DNA of 64,000 nt from Bacteroidales bacterium H3 (GCA_001701135.1 DAAN01000030.1:124001-188000), one strand, 5' to 3'. Shown: positions 43,710 through 53,791, numbered from the stretch's first letter. Translations and numbers: made by a program. Notes: generated by a model not told the origin, from the letters alone.

Positions 43710-45097
43710 ACAAAACTGTTTTCAGGGTCGGAGGCAGTCGCTTCGGCTTCGGCCTTGGTGGCAGTCTCATCCTTTGGAGCCTTGAAAATAAACAGGAACA
43801 GCACAAACACCACCAAAGCGTATGAGGCGAATATCAGCCATGACTCATGCCAGCCATCCAGACGGGCCAACACATCGGTCTGCGGAAGATTGATTACAAG
43901 TGGATTTATCACATATTCTCCGGCTATGAATGTACCGAGCGATGCACCTATGCCGTTGGTCATGACCATAAACAGACCCTGAGCCGACGAACGGAGCGCC
44001 GCCGGCGACTGCCGGTCGACATAAATGCCTCCTGAGACGTTGAAGAAGTCGAAAGCCACTCCATAGACCACACACGACATTATCAGAGCAATGACGCCGG
44101 GCATATTGGTATCGCCGATGCCGAACAGGCCAAACCGCAACACCCATGCCATCATGGCCATGAGCATCACACCTTTTATACCGAAACGTTTCAGACAGTA
44201 GGGAATGAGGAGAATGCAAAGAGCCTCGGCACACTGCGACAGCGAGATGAGAGCCGTGGGATTCCTGGCAAACCATCCGTCAAGAAATCCGTTGACATAT
44301 TCGGGGATGGCACTGAACTGCTCGATGAACATTGTACCGTAGCCATTGGTGATCTGCAGCGACACCCCCAGCAGCATGGAGAAGATGAAGAAGATGGCCA
44401 TCTTCGGATCCTTAAACAGTTTGAAGGCGTCAAGCCCGAAAGCCTGAGCCAGCGAACCGCCGGCAGACCCTGAAACCGGACATGCAGGCATGGTCAGCGA
44501 ATAGGCAGCCATCAGCAGCGACAGCAGCGCCGAGGTGAGAAACTGGGTATAGCTTTTCTGTATGCTCACTCCGTCGATGCTGACAAAGTTAATAAACAAT
44601 TCGGCGGCGATGAAACCCACCGTGCCAAACACGCGGATGGGCGGATAATCCTTGACAGTGTCGAGTCCGTTGCGCTCAAGTGCATTGAAAGCCACTGAAT
44701 TGGCCAGACCGATTGTGGGCATATAAAACGCCACCGACACGGTGTAGAGGGTGAAAATTGCAGGGAAACTTACCAGTCCCGCCAGCTCTTCGGGGGCTTT
44801 CGACACCCAGTCGGCCGGGAGAACCGACATGGCATAAACGCCGGCGCCACACATGAACAGACCCGAAATCAGATGACAGAGCGAAAGAGTGCGCTGGGCA
44901 GGAATCCAGCGGTCGGCCACTATGCCTATAATGGCGGGCATGAACAACGACACAATTCCCTGCACCATATAGAACATATAGATCTTGTCGCCGAGACCAA
45001 CCTTGGCGAGAAACATGCCCATGGAGACCAGATAGGCTCCCCAGATGGCGAACTCAAGAAAACTCAGAGCCGAAAGACGGATGCGGATTTTTCCCAT
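43706..45097 (-). CDS. MFS transporter of the nucleoside:H+ symporter (NupG) type
   Basis: 463 residues from the ATG at 45097; the frame upstream to 45142 is open but unlikely. Twelve membrane helices are expected. The N-terminal FLEFAIWGAYLVSMGMFL and the VADRWIPAQRTL loop are characteristic of the NupG/XapB nucleoside proton symporters that are common in Bacteroidetes. The C-terminal tail after 440 is acidic and soluble. The transported nucleoside is not predictable. Its final codons overlap rsmE by four bases. Confidence 0.88.
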   Translation of the reverse strand: MGKIRIRLSALSFLEFAIWGAYLVSMGMFLAKVGLGDKIYMFYMVQGIVSLFMPAIIGIVADRWIPAQRTLSLCHLISGLFMCGAGVYAMSVLPADWVSKAPEELAGLVSFPAIFTLYTVSVAFYMPTIGLANSVAFNALERNGLDTVKDYPPIRVFGTVGFIAAELFINFVSIDGVSIQKSYTQFLTSALLSLLMAAYSLTMPACPVSGSAGGSLAQAFGLDAFKLFKDPKMAIFFIFSMLLGVSLQITNGYGTMFIEQFSAIPEYVNGFLDGWFARNPTALISLSQCAEALCILLIPYCLKRFGIKGVMLMAMMAWVLRFGLFGIGDTNMPGVIALIMSCVVYGVAFDFFNVSGGIYVDRQSPAALRSSAQGLFMVMTNGIGASLGTFIAGEYVINPLVINLPQTDVLARLDGWHESWLIFASYALVVFVLFLFIFKAPKDETATKAEAEATASDPENSFV

Positions 45098-45220
45098 ACT
45101 GTTCAAATGACTTTGCGCGAGCATAATCCATGCCTGACGCATTTTAGCATTATATGTGGCAAATTTACGAATTTTTTCGCTTTGGCAGTCAAAACCTGCC
45201 TCAAATTTGTTAAAGTTTAG

Positions 45221-45228
45221 TAACTTTG
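45221..45228 (+). promoter_or_regulatory. -7 box for AI-2E family gene
   Basis: TAACTTTG, 14 bases before the ATG at 45243, giving a very short leader. Confidence 0.5.
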
Positions 45229-45242
45229 TTGCACTTCAAGTC

Positions 45243-46412
45243 ATGATTATGTCCAACTCATCACGGCCATACACATTCGACCGGGTTGTACGCCTGCTCA
45301 TAGGGTGCGCCATTTTCGTTTTCGTGATATGGATTCTCGACATTCTGAAAGATGTGCTGCTGCCATTTTGCGTGGCGTGCCTGATAGCCTATCTGTTTGA
45401 ACCATTCGTGCAGTTCAATCGCTCGCTGCTCCATCTCAAAGGGCGGGTGATGGCTATTTTTGTCACACTTTTCGAAGCTACCCTCTTTTTCGGTATTCTA
45501 TGCTATTTCTGCATCCCGTCGATTATTGCGGAGATGCATCAGATGGCCGACATGCTCACCGATTATGCCACATCCAACAACACAATAAAATATATGCCTG
45601 CATGGGTGCACGACCTGCTGCGCGAAAACATCGATTTCGAGAAACTCTCAAAAACGCTGATGGAACAGAACGTGGAGGGACTGCTCCACCACGCCTCATC
45701 GGTGCTGCAGGGAGGTGTGCATGTGGTTCTGGGCATAGTGTCGTGGCTGATAGTGTTTCTCTATGTGATTTTCATCATGCTCGACTATGACCGGCTCATG
45801 ACCGGTTTTCGTCTGCTCGTGCCCCCGCGCATGCGCCCCATAGCTTATAAGTTAGGCAATGACATCAAGGATTCAATGAACCATTATTTCCGCGGGCAAG
45901 CCTTGATTGCATGTATTGTGGCGGTAATCTATTGTGTGGGATTCTCTCTATGCAAGCTGCCGCTGTCGATTGTGCTCGGATTAGGCACCTCAGTGCTCTT
46001 CATGATCCCCTATTGCCAGTATCTCTCGATTATTCCGGTGACACTCCTCTGTCTGGTCGGAGCGGCCGACGGCAAGGTTGATTTCTGGGCTCAGTGGTGG
46101 GAGTGCATGGCAGTGTTCCTCACGGTGCAGGTGGTGGCCGATCTGATTCTCACACCACGCATCATGGGCAAAGCCATGGGACTAAACCCCGCCATAATCC
46201 TGCTGAGTCTGTCGATATGGGGTTCGCTGTTTGGTCTGATAGGCATGATTATAGCATTGCCACTGACCACCCTGCTGTTATCATATTACGAGCAATATAT
46301 AATAATGCGCAACAACGACGAGCCACCCTCGGTACGTCGCAAGGAGGTACAGGAAATCAAGGATATGGCCGAGATTTCCTACGACCGGAGCAACGACCTC
46401 AAAAATGATTAA
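45243..46412 (+). CDS. AI-2E family transporter (PerM/TqsA type)
   Basis: 389 residues from the ATG at 45243; the ATG at 45249 is equally possible, and the frame open to 45156 lies before the promoter box. About eight membrane helices are predicted, with a hydrophilic helical segment between residues 105 and 160. The C-terminal half has the conserved DLILTPRIMGKAMGLNPAIILLSL-type block (near 310-333) and a charged tail. The family includes exporters of autoinducer-2 and sodium/proton antiporters, so the substrate here is open. Confidence 0.87.
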   Translation: MIMSNSSRPYTFDRVVRLLIGCAIFVFVIWILDILKDVLLPFCVACLIAYLFEPFVQFNRSLLHLKGRVMAIFVTLFEATLFFGILCYFCIPSIIAEMHQMADMLTDYATSNNTIKYMPAWVHDLLRENIDFEKLSKTLMEQNVEGLLHHASSVLQGGVHVVLGIVSWLIVFLYVIFIMLDYDRLMTGFRLLVPPRMRPIAYKLGNDIKDSMNHYFRGQALIACIVAVIYCVGFSLCKLPLSIVLGLGTSVLFMIPYCQYLSIIPVTLLCLVGAADGKVDFWAQWWECMAVFLTVQVVADLILTPRIMGKAMGLNPAIILLSLSIWGSLFGLIGMIIALPLTTLLLSYYEQYIIMRNNDEPPSVRRKEVQEIKDMAEISYDRSNDLKND

Positions 46413-46420
46413 AAATACAT

Positions 46421-46464
46421 GAGGTCCGGAATGTGATGCTGTCACACTCACCGGGCCTCTTTTG
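46421..46464 (+). terminator. Terminator after AI-2E family gene
   Basis: GAGGTCCGG pairs with CCGGGCCTC apart from one mismatch, with an inner TGTGA/TCACA stem, followed by TTTTG. It lies eight bases after the stop codon. Confidence 0.75.
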
Positions 46465-46498
46465 TGTTTAAAAACATATAATTTACGGCCCCCTGCTA

Positions 46499-46529
46499 TT
46501 GACTAAATTCCCGATTTTTAGTAAATTTG
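46499..46529 (+). promoter_or_regulatory. Promoter of TonB-dependent receptor gene
   Basis: TTG at 46499-46501, a 20-base spacer and TAAATTTG at 46522-46529. The leader to the ATG is about 100 bases and contains two overlapping hairpins. Confidence 0.6.
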
Positions 46530-46535
46530 CAATTA

Positions 46536-46583
46536 AAATTAACACTATTGTTAATTTTTGCTATAGCAAAAATTATCTTTTTG
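46536..46583 (+). promoter_or_regulatory. Overlapping hairpins in receptor leader, possible attenuator
   Basis: The first stem is AAATTAAC (46536-46543) with GTTAATTT (46550-46557). The second is a perfect 22-bp palindrome at 46553-46574 with arms AATTTTTGCTA/TAGCAAAAATT, followed by ATCTTTTT. The two share 46553-46557, so they cannot form together. Confidence 0.45.
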
Positions 46584-46637
46584 ATGGAATCACATTACAA
46601 ATATTAAACCTCAATCTAACATTTCTTTCACAACAAA

Positions 46638-49388
46638 ATGAAAAAACTCATTTCAGCATTAATCGCGATGTGGGCCACCGGTCTTTGGATCACCGCATCA
46701 GCGTTTACGTCAGTGGGTACCGTTGTTGATGAAGCGAATGAACCTATCATCGGAGCCACCGTCTCGACAGGCGGCGGCAAGGCGCTCGGTTCTACCGACA
46801 TCGACGGCAAGTTCAAGGTCAATGTGCCCGACGGCACGCGCGACCTCGCTATCACCTACATCGGTTACAAGCCCTTGAAAGAACCCGCAAAAGCCAACAT
46901 GGGCATCCTGAAAATGGAAGTGGAATCGAAGATGCTTGCCGACGTGGTTGTCACACAGTCGCTGGCACGCACCCGCGAAACTCCTGTAGCCCTTTCTCAG
47001 ATCAACGCTTCTGAAATCGAATTCAAACTCGGCAACCAGGAATTTCCCGAAGTGCTGAAAACCACTCCCGGCGTGTGGACCACCAAGGACGGCGGCGGTT
47101 TCGGCGACGCCAAAACCAACATGCGCGGTTTCAAGAGCGAAAACGTGGCTGTGGTTATCAACGGTATACCCATCAACGACATGGAATGGGGCGGCGTTTA
47201 CTGGAGCAACTGGGCCGGTCTGAGCGACGTGGCCTCCAGCATCCAGACTCAGCGCGGTCTCGGCGCAGGCATGCTCTCCGCTCCCTCGGTTGGCGGTACC
47301 ATCAACATCACCACCCAGAGCCTCGATGCCAAGAAAGGGGGCTCGGTGTGGTACGGCATGGGCAACGACGGCATGAACCAGATCGGTATCAAGGTGTCGA
47401 CCGGCCTGATGAAAAACGGCTGGGCAGTCACACTGCTCGGCTCGCGCAAATGGAGCGACGACAACTATGTGCAGGGCACATGGTTCAACTCCTATAACTA
47501 CTTCCTGAATATCTCAAAACGCATCAACGACAAACACCAGATTTCGTTTACCGCTTTCGGCGCTCCCCAGACTCACGCTCAACGTTCAAAATACGATGGT
47601 CTCACCATCGAAGGCTGGGCCACCACCGCCAAGCAATATATGGATGGTGAAAGCCAGTATCGATATAACCCCACATTCGGTTATCTGCGCGGCGGCAAGA
47701 AAACTACCGGCGCCAACTACAACCACTACCATAAACCCCAACTCTCTATCAACCACATCTGGCAGATCACAGACCACTCATCACTGTCAAGCGTCCTCTA
47801 TGCATCGTTCGCCAATGGTGGCGGCTACCGCGGCATGTACCGCAACACCACATGGAACGGTCGCAAAATTGACTCCAACGCATGGTATGGCGCCAACTCC
47901 TCCAACGGTCAGCTCAGAACCACATTCCGCCATGCCGACGGCACATTCGCTTACGACGAGGTACAGCAGATGAACATGGAATCCAAGACCGGTTCAAACA
48001 TGGCATTGGCCGACAATATCAACTCCCACACCTGGGTAGGCCTCGTATCCACCTACAAACACTCTCTGCTCGACAACAAGCTCAACCTCACCGGCGGTAT
48101 AGACTTCCGCTATTACAAAGGCTTCCACAAGGCAAAACTTGTCGACCTCATGGATGGCGAATATTTCATCGACGATGTCTACCGCTCGCGCGTGCAGCCC
48201 GATCTCGCAGCCATCAATAACAAAAACAACGTCGAATGGGTCAACCAGAAACTCGGCGTAGGCGATGTGGTCTACCGCAACTTCGACGGCGTTACCCACA
48301 ACGAAGGGATCTTCCTGCAGGCTGAATACTCAGCATTCGAGCGCAAAGTCAACTTCGTGCTCTCCGGCACAATGAACAACACCGGCTACCAGCGTATCGA
48401 GCACTATTATGCCGACGAAGCCCATTCCAAGAGCCCCTGGAAAAATTTCTTCGGTGCATCGGTCAAGGGTGGCGCAAACTGGAACATCGACCGCCACAAC
48501 AATGTGTTCCTGAACATCGGCTACATCAGCCGTGTGCCTTTCTTCAGCTACGGTGTTTTCCTGTCGTCGCAAAACTCCAATGTCATCAACCCCAACCCTC
48601 TCAATGAGAAGATCATGTCTTTTGAAGTTGGTTACGGCTATCATTCGCCTGTATTCAGCGTCGACATGAACGCATATTTCACAAAATGGTACGACAAAAC
48701 CATGAGCCGCTCGGTCGACATGGCCGGCGACTATGCCGGTGAACTTGGATCTTTCAGCATGTCGGGTGTCAATGCACGCCACATGGGTATTGAAATCGCA
48801 GCCACCTACCGCCCCGTCAACTGGTTCACTCTCGAAGGCATGATCTCACTCGGCGACTACCAGTGGAATTCCAACCCCGTGGGTTATTTCTACGGCCCCG
48901 GCGGCTTCCCCATCGCCGACCTTCGTGGCACTCCCGCGCAAGGCATCATGTCGGCCGACCACATGCACGCCACCCTCAAGCAGAAAGGCGTGAAAGTAGG
49001 CGGTTCAGCACAGACCACCGGTTCGATCTCTGCATCTTTCCGTCCTTTCAAGGGGTGGCGCATCGGTGCCGACTGGACTTTCCACTCGCGCAACTACTCC
49101 GACTATCAGGTAACAGCCTCCAACTTCACCAAAAACGGTCAGGTGCTCGAAGTTGCCGATCCCTGGAGAATTCCCTGGGGCAACCAGCTTGACCTCTTCG
49201 CAAGCTACGGCTTCAAGATCGGCGGCGTGGACGCCCGCCTGAGCGGCAACGTATACAACCTCTTCAACTATCACTATGTTGTCGACTGCTACAACGACAC
49301 CAGTGTGGACGGCGAATGGGACAATGTATTCCGTGTGTTCTACAACTTCGGTCGCACCTACTCCCTCAAGCTTCGTCTTAACTTCTAA
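46638..49388 (+). CDS. TonB-dependent outer-membrane receptor
   Basis: 916 residues. The signal peptide is about 1-23 (ITASA). A carboxypeptidase-regulatory-like (CarboxypepD_reg/CNA-B) domain covers 24-105 (VGTVVDEANEPIIGATVSTGG). The plug covers about 115-235 (QEFPEVLKTTPGVWTTKDGG, MRGFKSENVAVVINGIPIND), followed by a 22-strand barrel ending in an aromatic-rich strand (YSLKLRLNF). It lacks the size and conserved motifs of a full SusC and has no SusD next to it. Instead a large lipoprotein follows 14 bases after the stop. The ligand is unknown; by context it could be a metal complex, vitamin, peptide or glycan. Confidence 0.9.
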   Translation: MKKLISALIAMWATGLWITASAFTSVGTVVDEANEPIIGATVSTGGGKALGSTDIDGKFKVNVPDGTRDLAITYIGYKPLKEPAKANMGILKMEVESKMLADVVVTQSLARTRETPVALSQINASEIEFKLGNQEFPEVLKTTPGVWTTKDGGGFGDAKTNMRGFKSENVAVVINGIPINDMEWGGVYWSNWAGLSDVASSIQTQRGLGAGMLSAPSVGGTINITTQSLDAKKGGSVWYGMGNDGMNQIGIKVSTGLMKNGWAVTLLGSRKWSDDNYVQGTWFNSYNYFLNISKRINDKHQISFTAFGAPQTHAQRSKYDGLTIEGWATTAKQYMDGESQYRYNPTFGYLRGGKKTTGANYNHYHKPQLSINHIWQITDHSSLSSVLYASFANGGGYRGMYRNTTWNGRKIDSNAWYGANSSNGQLRTTFRHADGTFAYDEVQQMNMESKTGSNMALADNINSHTWVGLVSTYKHSLLDNKLNLTGGIDFRYYKGFHKAKLVDLMDGEYFIDDVYRSRVQPDLAAINNKNNVEWVNQKLGVGDVVYRNFDGVTHNEGIFLQAEYSAFERKVNFVLSGTMNNTGYQRIEHYYADEAHSKSPWKNFFGASVKGGANWNIDRHNNVFLNIGYISRVPFFSYGVFLSSQNSNVINPNPLNEKIMSFEVGYGYHSPVFSVDMNAYFTKWYDKTMSRSVDMAGDYAGELGSFSMSGVNARHMGIEIAATYRPVNWFTLEGMISLGDYQWNSNPVGYFYGPGGFPIADLRGTPAQGIMSADHMHATLKQKGVKVGGSAQTTGSISASFRPFKGWRIGADWTFHSRNYSDYQVTASNFTKNGQVLEVADPWRIPWGNQLDLFASYGFKIGGVDARLSGNVYNLFNYHYVVDCYNDTSVDGEWDNVFRVFYNFGRTYSLKLRLNF

Positions 49389-49402
49389 TTTAAGCAATCC
49401 AA

Positions 49403-51439
49403 ATGAAAACCAAGATATATATTCCTCTGGCTGCCCTATGCGGCATTGCAATGATGACGGGTTGCGATGAAAACGCCTGGAACGACCATCTCGACGGTTT
49501 TGACTCGAACTTCAATCCCACCCAGGTCGAGACCATCAACTATACCCTAACCGATGAAGACTACGTCGCCATCGCCAACAACTCCACCAACAAACAGATA
49601 GCAAAGGAAGCCGGCAACTCGAAAGCCCTCGAGAACCTGTCAAAGAACTTGTATTTCACCGACAAGATCACTGCCCAAGAATATGTGCCCGCCTTCCTCG
49701 CTTCGACCAACTCGCAGTTCTACACCCTCTCAAACGGTTCCGCCATCAAAGTCACATATAAGATGGCTGTCGGTCTGCCCGAGGAAGTCACTGAAGCTGT
49801 CGGCGCAACCGAGGTGAGAGTCCGCGACGATTTCTACAAGGCCAATGTGTGGGAAAGCGACGAGAACTACATCAGCGCCTTCGCGCCCGACAAACCCGCT
49901 TCGAAATTTCTCCCCAAGTTCCTTCTGGAACAGCTTCCCGACGCTCAGGAGGGTGACTACGCTGTTGTGTCCTACGCTCAGGCCGATCAGAATCCCATCT
50001 TCGGCAATGTAGGCGGCGGTGACACTCATTTCGAAATGTCGAATGTGCTTGCTAACGTAACTAAAGAACAGGAGATTTCGGTCAACGGTGTCGTCACAGG
50101 CTCCTGCGGCGCAGGCTATGTGATTTCCGACAAAGCCGGTGCCATATTGGTCTATATGGGCGGCGGCTTCGATGCCGGCACCTACCCCATAGGCACCCAG
50201 CTCAACGTAGCCGGCACAGTTGATGCGTTCAACAACGGTCTGCAGCTTACCTCCAGCGCCACTGTCAAGAAACTCGGCTCTGAAGACTATAAGTTCCCCG
50301 CTCCCAAAGTGATGGATGGCGCAGCCCTCGACGCTCTCAAAGCCGATCCGAAAAACCGTCTGGCCATCTATGCCAGCGTATCGGGTGAAATGTCGGTCGG
50401 CACTTACACCAATCTCATCGTTCCCGGAGCAAAGAACACCAAGATCTCCCCTTACTATGTGTCTTCCGACCAGAAGAAACTGCTCACCGACAAAGCCAAG
50501 GTGACACTCGTCGGTTGGATCGTGTCATGCAGCAAGAGCGGCATCTGCAACTTTGTTGTCAACGACATCAAGCTCGATGGTGGCGCCGCAACAACTGCCA
50601 TCGGCACACTCTCGCTGGCTGCCGAAGTGCCCACCACTTCGCTCAATGCAATCTACCGTTTCGACGGCACCAAGTGGTCGGTTCCCTCCGACATGGTAGT
50701 GCTCAACCCCGGCGACTACACCGCCATGGGTCAGAGCCATCCCAACCTCACCGAGCCCGACAACTATCTGCCCGCCTACTGCCGCCAGAAGTTCCCCTAT
50801 GCGGCTGCCAAGGATTCCAAGTTCATCGTCTACAAATTCTACAACGGCAGCTCCACCGTACTCGCCTGCGCCAACTATGTCTACAACGGCACTGAATGGG
50901 TGAAGAACGATGGAGTGGAGACCATGACCTCGCAGTTTGTCCGCACAAACGGCGTGTGGAAATTTGACCCCAGCGTCACCATCAACCTCCCCGAGACCAG
51001 CACTTTTGCCACCAATTTCTATCAGTCTTGTGTCGATTGGGTCTATCAGACTAAGTGTGTGCCCTTAGGCGACACCTCCATCAAATCCGGCAAATTCTGG
51101 GTATCCAAATATGGCAACAATGAGGTTTACAGCGGAGCATCGGCTTTCAAGAACGATGTCGACCTCCGTCCGGGCGCTGCCGTCACTCAGTATGCAGCAG
51201 GCTGGGAAGGCAAGACTGACGCCGAGATCATCGCAGGCCTCAAGCACAATTTTGCTTACGAGACTCTGCCCGCTGTCCTTGCCGAATACTATCCCGATGC
51301 AGTGCCTATTGAAGGTGTTGAAGTGCTTTACACAGTCAACTTCGACGCGTTCGATGGCTCACGACACCCCTCCACTATTGTCTACGAAGTCACAGGCCCC
51401 GCCAAATTCGAGGTAAAATCCGAGAACTGGGGTATCTGA
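49403..51439 (+). CDS. Large surface lipoprotein, partner of TonB receptor
   Basis: 678 residues with a lipobox ending at Cys21 (MMTGC) followed by acidic residues, the pattern of surface-exposed Bacteroidetes lipoproteins. A central OB-fold-like part near 220-300 (EISVNGVVTGSCGAGYVISDKAG begins it, with KAGAILVYMG) resembles DUF5689-type domains. Repeating aromatic motifs such as AAKDSKFIVYKFYNGS occur in the C-terminal half. I cannot assign a function; by position it probably binds or captures the substrate of the upstream receptor, with which it is certainly co-transcribed. Confidence 0.8.
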   Translation: MKTKIYIPLAALCGIAMMTGCDENAWNDHLDGFDSNFNPTQVETINYTLTDEDYVAIANNSTNKQIAKEAGNSKALENLSKNLYFTDKITAQEYVPAFLASTNSQFYTLSNGSAIKVTYKMAVGLPEEVTEAVGATEVRVRDDFYKANVWESDENYISAFAPDKPASKFLPKFLLEQLPDAQEGDYAVVSYAQADQNPIFGNVGGGDTHFEMSNVLANVTKEQEISVNGVVTGSCGAGYVISDKAGAILVYMGGGFDAGTYPIGTQLNVAGTVDAFNNGLQLTSSATVKKLGSEDYKFPAPKVMDGAALDALKADPKNRLAIYASVSGEMSVGTYTNLIVPGAKNTKISPYYVSSDQKKLLTDKAKVTLVGWIVSCSKSGICNFVVNDIKLDGGAATTAIGTLSLAAEVPTTSLNAIYRFDGTKWSVPSDMVVLNPGDYTAMGQSHPNLTEPDNYLPAYCRQKFPYAAAKDSKFIVYKFYNGSSTVLACANYVYNGTEWVKNDGVETMTSQFVRTNGVWKFDPSVTINLPETSTFATNFYQSCVDWVYQTKCVPLGDTSIKSGKFWVSKYGNNEVYSGASAFKNDVDLRPGAAVTQYAAGWEGKTDAEIIAGLKHNFAYETLPAVLAEYYPDAVPIEGVEVLYTVNFDAFDGSRHPSTIVYEVTGPAKFEVKSENWGI

Positions 51440-51456
51440 ACAATAATTCCCTAAAC

Positions 51457-51497
51457 AAAAGAGGAGATGCACCGAATCCGATGCATCTCCTCTTTTT
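51457..51497. terminator. Strong bidirectional terminator
   Basis: AAAAGAGGAGATGCA (51457-51471) pairs over 15 bp with 51482-51496, around a 10-base loop, with T-rich tails on both sides. It separates the lipoprotein gene from convergent proS. Confidence 0.88.
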
Positions 51498-51516
51498 ATA
51501 TACGTCCGTAATAGTA

Positions 51517-52998
51517 TCAATAGTTGCGGGCGATGATCACGCGCTGTGCCGAAGGCTTGCCGGTGACCATACACTTGCCGGGAGTCTTGTCGCCATGCAG
51601 GGGGATGCAGCGGATTGTAGCTTTTGTCTCCGCCTTGATCTTTTCCTCGGTCTCGGGAGTGCCGTCCCAGTGGCAGAGCAGGAAACCGCCTTTTTCGATT
51701 TCCTCCTTGAATTCTTCGTAGGAATTCACTTCGCGGGTCATCTCCTGGCGATGCTTCAGGGCCTTGTTGTAGATGTTGGTCTGAATTTCCTCGAGAAGGT
51801 TCTTGATGAAACCGGCGATGCCTTCGAGAGGTTCAACCTGCTTTTCGAGAGTGTCGCGGCGCATAAGTTCCACTGTGCCGCTCTCAAGGTCGCGGGCACC
51901 GATGGCCAGACGCACAGGCACACCTTTAAGCTCGTAATCGGCGAACTTGAACCCGGGACGACGGTTGTCGGCATCGTCATACTTGACACGGATGTCGAGA
52001 GCGCGAAGCTCGTTGATGATGGGTTCCACGGCTTTGGTTATTGCCTGACGCTGCTCTTCGTTCTTGTAGATAGGCACGATCACCACATGGATGGGGGCGA
52101 TATGCGGCGGAAGCACCAGACCGTTGTCGTCGCTGTGACACATGATCATGGCTCCCATCAGACGGGTAGACACGCCCCAGGAAGTTGCCCAGACATATTC
52201 GGGCTTGTTTTCCTTGTTGATGAAAGTGACATCGAATGCCTTGGCAAAGTTCTGTCCCAGGAAATGGCTGGTGCCCGACTGGAGAGCCTTGCCATCCTGC
52301 ATCATGGCCTCGATGGTGTAGGTGTCGATGGCGCCGGCGAAACGTTCGTTAGCGCTCTTTACGCCGGTAATCACGGGGATTCCCAGATATTTCTCGGCAA
52401 ACACGCGGTAAACCTCAAGCATTTCCTTGGCCTTGGCCTCGGCTTCATCGCGGGTGGCATGAGCTGTGTGACCCTCCTGCCAGAGGAATTCACTGGTGCG
52501 GAGGAACATGCGCGTACGCATCTCCCAGCGCATCACGTTGGCCCACTGGTTCACCAGAATGGGAAGGTCGCGGTAGGAATTGATCCAATTCTTATAAGTG
52601 TTCCAGATGATGGTCTCGGAAGTAGGACGGATTATGAGTTCCTCCTCCAGACGAGCCTCGGGATCTACCACCACGCCGTTGCCTGCGGGATCATTTTTCA
52701 GGCGGTAGTGGGTCACCACGGCACACTCTTTGGCAAAGCCTTCCACATGCTCGGCTTCCTTGCAGAGAAACGATTTAGGAATGAGAAGGGGGAAATATGC
52801 GTTCTGCACGCCGGTCGCCTTGAACATTTCGTCAAGGGTGTGCTGCATGCGCTCCCATATGGCATAGCCATAGGGTTTGATAATCATACAACCGCGGACA
52901 GGCGATTGCTCGGCCAGATCGGCTTTAATAACCAGATCGTTATACCACTGCGAGTAGTTGTCTGCGCGTTTGGTCAGGTCTTTCAGTTCTTTTGCCAT
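51517..52998 (-). CDS. proS: Prolyl-tRNA synthetase, archaeal/eukaryotic-like type
   Basis: Charges tRNA-Pro. At 493 residues it lacks the editing insertion of the long bacterial type and has the short form found in Bacteroidetes. Visible class II motifs are motif 2 ([23 protein letters not shown] near 158-180, key residues Arg and Glu), [10 protein letters not shown] near 122-131 and motif 3 in [13 protein letters not shown] near 265-277. The anticodon-binding domain covers about 290-400, and the zinc-binding-like C-terminal domain ends in the conserved tyrosine (RNY). A -7 box lies 31 bases upstream. Confidence 0.95.
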   Translation of the reverse strand: MAKELKDLTKRADNYSQWYNDLVIKADLAEQSPVRGCMIIKPYGYAIWERMQHTLDEMFKATGVQNAYFPLLIPKSFLCKEAEHVEGFAKECAVVTHYRLKNDPAGNGVVVDPEARLEEELIIRPTSETIIWNTYKNWINSYRDLPILVNQWANVMRWEMRTRMFLRTSEFLWQEGHTAHATRDEAEAKAKEMLEVYRVFAEKYLGIPVITGVKSANERFAGAIDTYTIEAMMQDGKALQSGTSHFLGQNFAKAFDVTFINKENKPEYVWATSWGVSTRLMGAMIMCHSDDNGLVLPPHIAPIHVVIVPIYKNEEQRQAITKAVEPIINELRALDIRVKYDDADNRRPGFKFADYELKGVPVRLAIGARDLESGTVELMRRDTLEKQVEPLEGIAGFIKNLLEEIQTNIYNKALKHRQEMTREVNSYEEFKEEIEKGGFLLCHWDGTPETEEKIKAETKATIRCIPLHGDKTPGKCMVTGKPSAQRVIIARNY

Positions 52999-53028
52999 TG
53001 CAGAAAATTGGTTTCAATATTGATTGTG

Positions 53029-53036
53029 CAAATTTA
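53029..53036 (-). promoter_or_regulatory. -7 box for proS
   Basis: TAAATTTG on the minus strand, 30 bases before the proS ATG. Confidence 0.5.
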
Positions 53037-53058
53037 CGAAAAATAGCTGATGTGACAA

Positions 53059-53094
53059 TAAGAGCCTGTTTAATAAATATCAAACAAGCTCTTA
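53059..53094 (-). terminator. Hairpin after OmpA-like gene built from TAAGAGCYTG arms
   Basis: TAAGAGC/GCTCTTA and TGTTT/AAACA form a 12-bp stem with one mismatch, six bases after the stop of the OmpA-like gene. The arms are copies of a motif found at other gene ends here. Confidence 0.5.
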
Positions 53095-53100
53095 CGCAGA

Positions 53101-53757
53101 TCAGCGGTTGCCCCTCTTTGCCTCTTCAATGAGCACATTGTCGGGCATCAGATAAATTTCAAGCCGGCGGTTGGCCGCACGGTTGTCGCGGGTGTTGTTC
53201 TCCATCAACGGGTCGTCGGCGGCAATCGGATATCCGGTAAGCGACTCGGTGTTTTTGGCGCGTGAATCAAAATAATCATAGAGCGACACAATCCTCTTTT
53301 CCGACAGCCCGCGCAGATAGGCGTCGTTGCCGGTGTCGTCGGTGTGTATCGCCAGTATCACCTTGAATTTTCCGGGAGTACGGAAATAAGGCAGAAAATG
53401 TTTCAGCAGGTCGCCGGCATCGGGCAGCAGCACGGTATCGTTGGGTGCGAAAAGCTTGTCGGTGGGCATCGTGGCAATCACTATCTCACCTTTCCGCATG
53501 GTCTCCACTTTAAAACCGAGTTTGTTCAACGCCAGGGCCTCACGCTTCATATAGCCTTTAATATAGGCATTGAGCTTTGGAGGCACCTCGGGAGTGGCAA
53601 ACGCCTGCTCCATAGTGAGGTCGTCGGACGACGAAGCGGCTGCGGTCTCGCCTGCCACCGTCGCTTTGGATGCAGTCTGAGCCATCATGCCAGGTAAACC
53701 GGCAGTCAGTGCAAAGACCGCCGCCAGAGCAACTGACAATATTTTGGATTTCGCCAT
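53101..53757 (-). CDS. OmpA-like peptidoglycan-associated protein
   Basis: 218 residues with a signal peptide (about 1-27, ending in MMAQ). The mature part has a linker rich in alanine and serine, then a beta segment and an OmpA C-like domain (about 110-210). Its DNRAANRRLEIYL stretch near 192-204 carries the Asp/Arg pair that binds diaminopimelate in this family. It probably tethers the outer membrane to peptidoglycan. The N-terminal part has no barrel or lipobox, so the protein may be soluble periplasmic. Confidence 0.85.
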   Translation of the reverse strand: MAKSKILSVALAAVFALTAGLPGMMAQTASKATVAGETAAASSSDDLTMEQAFATPEVPPKLNAYIKGYMKREALALNKLGFKVETMRKGEIVIATMPTDKLFAPNDTVLLPDAGDLLKHFLPYFRTPGKFKVILAIHTDDTGNDAYLRGLSEKRIVSLYDYFDSRAKNTESLTGYPIAADDPLMENNTRDNRAANRRLEIYLMPDNVLIEEAKRGNR

Positions 53758-53791
53758 CGCGATTCAAGTTAACAATTCAACAAAGCACAAA

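Noticed and set aside
51481..53046. 521-codon open frame opposite proS
   Set aside because: It is longer than proS, but proS has all class II synthetase motifs, a promoter and a terminator; the opposite frame has none.
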